From assembly GCF_037126175.1 (NCBI RefSeq), contig NZ_CP146986.1, forward strand, positions 4,101,001 to 4,165,000: a stretch of 64,000 nucleotides of DNA. Reading direction: 5' to 3'. Below the pieces are notes generated by a model that made no database searches, had not been told where the DNA came from, and saw only the letters and a program-made list of their open reading frames with translations. This document shows positions 61,806-64,000 of the stretch, piece by piece (the first letter of the stretch is position 1; every line of letters starts with the position of its first letter). The position numbers were made by a program, and so were the translations under genes. The DNA comes from Pseudomonas sp. RSB 5.4. Lineage in GTDB: Bacteria; Pseudomonadota; Gammaproteobacteria; Pseudomonadales; Pseudomonadaceae.

Positions 61806-62600
61806 TTACTTGATCAGACCATCCAGCGGCGAAGAGGCGCTGGCATAGAGTTTTTTCGGCATGCGGCCGGCGAGGTAGGCCAGACGGCCCGCGACGATCG
61901 CGTGTTGCATGGCTTGGGCCATCATCACCGGTTGTTGGGCGTGGGCGATGGCCGAGTTCATCAGCACGGCGTCACAGCCCAGCTCCATGGCGATGGTGGC
62001 GTCGGAAGCGGTACCGACACCAGCATCCACCAGCACCGGAATTTTCGCTTCTTCGAGGATGATCTGCAGGTTGTACGGGTTGCAGATCCCCAGACCGGAA
62101 CCGATCAGACCGGCCAGCGGCATGACCGCGATGCAGCCGATTTCCGCCAGTTGCCGGGCGATGATCGGGTCATCACTGGTGTAAACCATCACGTCGAAGC
62201 CTTCCTTGACCAGCGTTTCGGCGGCCTTGAGGGTTTCGATCACGTTGGGGAACAGGGTTTTCTGGTCGGCCAGCACTTCCAGCTTCACCAGGTTGTGACC
62301 ATCGAGCAGCTCACGGGCCAGGCGGCAGGTGCGCACGGCTTCGATAGCGTCGTAGCAACCGGCGGTGTTCGGCAGGAAGGTGTAGCGATCCGGCGACAGC
62401 ACGTCGAGCAGGTTCGGCTCGCCTTCGATCTGGCCCAGATTAGTGCGGCGCACGGCGAAGGTGACGATCTCGGCACCCGAGGCTTCGATGGCCTGACGGG
62501 TTTCTTCCATGTCACGGTACTTGCCGGTACCGACCAGCAAACGCGACTGGTAAGTACGACCGGCCAGAACGAAAGGCTTGTCGCTACGAACGATGCTCAT
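61806..62600 (-). CDS. thiG: thiazole synthase ThiG
   Basis: This 264-residue TIM-barrel enzyme forms the thiazole ring of thiamine. The Schiff-base lysine is in [18 protein letters not shown]. Other features are [37 protein letters not shown] and [14 protein letters not shown]. It follows thiS by 60 bases. Confidence 0.97.
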   Translation of the reverse strand: MSIVRSDKPFVLAGRTYQSRLLVGTGKYRDMEETRQAIEASGAEIVTFAVRRTNLGQIEGEPNLLDVLSPDRYTFLPNTAGCYDAIEAVRTCRLARELLDGHNLVKLEVLADQKTLFPNVIETLKAAETLVKEGFDVMVYTSDDPIIARQLAEIGCIAVMPLAGLIGSGLGICNPYNLQIILEEAKIPVLVDAGVGTASDATIAMELGCDAVLMNSAIAHAQQPVMMAQAMQHAIVAGRLAYLAGRMPKKLYASASSPLDGLIK

Positions 62601-62660
62601 GGGGAATCCTCTTTAAGGGTGAGGGTCTTGCAGAATTCTGTGCCCTTGCGGACCCGGCGG

Positions 62661-62861
62661 CTAGCCGCCGCCGATGGCGTGCACCACTTCGACGTTGTCG
62701 CCGTCGTTGAGCACGGTGTCGGCATGCTGGCTGCGTGGAACGATGTCCAGATTGAGTTCGACTGCCACCCGGCGTCCGGTCAGTTCCAGGCGGGTGATCA
62801 GGGCCGCAACGGTTTCACCGTCGGGCAGTTCAAGGGATTCGCCGTTCAACTGAATGCGCAT
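62661..62861 (-). CDS. thiS: thiamine sulfur carrier ThiS
   Basis: This 66-residue ubiquitin-like carrier ends VVHAIGGG, with the C-terminal Gly-Gly that is thiocarboxylated to supply thiazole sulfur. The start is ATG 62861 (MRIQLNGESLEL). An upstream reading to 62909 is longer than the family. The ribosome site is weak. Confidence 0.94.
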   Translation of the reverse strand: MRIQLNGESLELPDGETVAALITRLELTGRRVAVELNLDIVPRSQHADTVLNDGDNVEVVHAIGGG

Positions 62862-62940
62862 GCGCCAGGCCGCCATCATTTTTAGGGGGTGGCATTCTAG
62901 CCCGATCATGACCTAAAGGTCAGCACCAAGCGTCAAGCGG

Positions 62941-63312
62941 TTACTGCAGGCGCCAGGCGGCCAGTCCAAGGCACAGCCAGCCGAGCAGAAACGCCAGACC
63001 GCCGAACGGGGTGATGATGCCGAGCTTGCTGATGCCGGTGGTGGTCAGCACATACAGACTGCCGGAGAACAACAGGATGCCGACGGCGAACGAGATACCG
63101 GCCCAGGTCACCAGCCGTCCCTGAATCTGCGTAGCCAGCAGCGCAACGCCGAACAGCGCCAGGGTGTGCACCAGTTGATAGGTCACACCGGTGTGGAAAA
63201 TCGCCAGATACTCGGGGGTCAGGCGGCTCTTCAGGCCATGAGCGGCGAAGGCGCCCAGGCCCACACCGGTAAAACCAAAGAAAGCGGCCAGCATCAGAAA
63301 GCCACGCAGCAT
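62941..63312 (-). CDS. DUF423 (YgdD-like) membrane protein
   Basis: This 123-residue protein has four hydrophobic segments. The family start is LMLAAFFGFTGVGLGAFAAHGLK, followed by FHTGVTYQLVHTLALFGVALL and TPFGGLAFLLGWL. Function is unknown. It is divergent from mtgA. Confidence 0.9.
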   Translation of the reverse strand: MLRGFLMLAAFFGFTGVGLGAFAAHGLKSRLTPEYLAIFHTGVTYQLVHTLALFGVALLATQIQGRLVTWAGISFAVGILLFSGSLYVLTTTGISKLGIITPFGGLAFLLGWLCLGLAAWRLQ

Positions 63313-63347
63313 GTGGAACTCCAGTCAGACTCGTTCGGCAGGGTCTG

Positions 63348-63353
63348 TATAAT
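63348..63353 (+). promoter_or_regulatory. -10 hexamer TATAAT before mtgA
   Basis: A perfect TATAAT lies 33 bases before the mtgA start. The -35 position (63325-63330, TCAGAC) is weak, so use is only likely. Confidence 0.45.
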
Positions 63354-63386
63354 GGCCCGCTCTATCGGTTCGGCCAAGCCATCTCT

Positions 63387-64000
63387 ATGCTGCGTTCACT
63401 TTTGCGTCGTCTCACGAAGGCCCTGCTCTGGTTCGCGGGCGGCAGTGTATTGCTGGTGTTGCTGTTTCGCTTCGTGCCACCGCCGGGCACGGCGCTGATG
63501 GTCGAGCGCAAGATCGAATCCTGGGTCGACGGCGAGCCGATTGACCTGCAGCGTACCTGGAAGCCGTGGGACGAGATCTCCGACGACCTCAAGGTCGCGG
63601 TCATGGCCGGCGAAGACCAGAAATTTCCCGAGCACTGGGGTTTTGACTTCGGCGCGATCCAGGCTGCATTGGCCCACAACGAGCTCGGCGGTTCGATTCG
63701 CGGCGCCAGCACTTTGAGCCAGCAAGTCTCCAAGAACCTGTTTCTGTGGTCGGGCCGCAGTTATCTGCGCAAAGGCCTGGAGGCGTGGTTTACCGCGCTG
63801 ATCGAGGTGTTCTGGCCCAAGCAGCGGATTCTTGAGGTTTATCTGAACAGCGTCGAGTGGGACGACGGGGTGTTTGGTGCCGAAGCGGCGGCACGCCATC
63901 ACTTTGGCGTGAGCGCCAAGTCGTTATCGCGGCAGCAGGCGAGCTATCTGGCGGCGGTGCTGCCCAACCCGCGAGTGTGGAGCGCCAGCCATCCTACGGC
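63387..64000 (+). CDS. mtgA: monofunctional peptidoglycan glycosyltransferase, cut by window edge
   Basis: This inner-membrane enzyme polymerises lipid II into glycan strands. About 204 residues are visible. One N-terminal membrane anchor (ALLWFAGGSVLLVLLFRFV) precedes a GT51 domain. The catalytic Glu is in VMAGEDQKFPEHWGFD. GASTLSQQVSKNLFL and EVYLNSVEWDDGVFG follow. The start ATG at 63387 gives MLRSLLRRLTKA. The 3' end lies beyond the window. Confidence 0.94.
   Translation, partial: MLRSLLRRLTKALLWFAGGSVLLVLLFRFVPPPGTALMVERKIESWVDGEPIDLQRTWKPWDEISDDLKVAVMAGEDQKFPEHWGFDFGAIQAALAHNELGGSIRGASTLSQQVSKNLFLWSGRSYLRKGLEAWFTALIEVFWPKQRILEVYLNSVEWDDGVFGAEAAARHHFGVSAKSLSRQQASYLAAVLPNPRVWSASHPT

Overview
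The window is core chromosome of a Pseudomonas, most likely the P. fluorescens group. Three things point there: high GC with strong GC3 in the genes; many copies of the Pseudomonas REP palindrome (core GTGGGAGCGGGCTTGCTCGC) between genes; and a pilGHIJ-chpA / gshB / tonB3 / algH / ruvX / pyrRBC' / pilT / proC / metXW / hemW / trmB / thiGS / mtgA order that matches the syntenic block known from P. aeruginosa. I see no rRNA, tRNA, phage, insertion sequence or CRISPR array. Both ends cut genes (epd on the left, mtgA on the right).

Layout. 1-5.5 kb: epd and tkt (minus), then an ArsR-methyltransferase fusion regulator and metK. 5.6-14.1 kb: ligB, a DUF1090 protein, cytochrome c', mltA, a MAPEG protein, an EamA permease, a Na+/H+ antiporter, an FNT channel and an acyl-CoA thioesterase. 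14.2-16.9 kb: ahcY behind an SAH riboswitch, then metF. 17-24.7 kb: a periplasmic binding protein, rhlE, yceI plus cytochrome b561, bioA, rsmE and a TrhA/HlyIII membrane protein. 24.8-33.1 kb: a complete malonate decarboxylase system (mdcABCDEGH, madLM, with mdcR facing the operon's end). 33.3-44.3 kb: a small DUF6124-like gene behind a structured leader, then the Chp/Pil chemosensory operon (pilG, H, I, J, chpA, chpC-like; pilK and chpB are missing). 44.4-64 kb: gshB, tonB3, algH-ruvX, pyrR-pyrB-pyrC', a TM2 protein, an NlpC/P60 hydrolase, pilT, yggS-proC-yggT-yggU, metX-metW, DUF4426-rdgB-hemW-DUF3392, kptA between two nearly identical REP doublets, trmB, thiG-thiS, a DUF423 protein and mtgA.

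How genes work together. The SAM/methionine cycle is spread over three places: metK with its regulator, ahcY-metF, and metXW. Each has its own cis element: a 26-bp palindrome before the regulator, an SAH riboswitch plus a separate inverted repeat before ahcY, and a 22-bp palindrome before metX. The malonate operon encodes uptake, prosthetic-group synthesis and loading, and decarboxylation, with most genes overlapping by 1-8 bases. The twitching genes form two groups (chemosensory operon; pilT without pilU). Pyrimidine genes pyrB and pyrC' overlap, and pyrC' lacks dihydroorotase zinc ligands.

The least explained sequences are the roughly 270-base structured leader of the DUF6124-like gene, the direct repeats around kptA, and the palindromes at the methionine genes. 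All starts and functions are read from sequence only.
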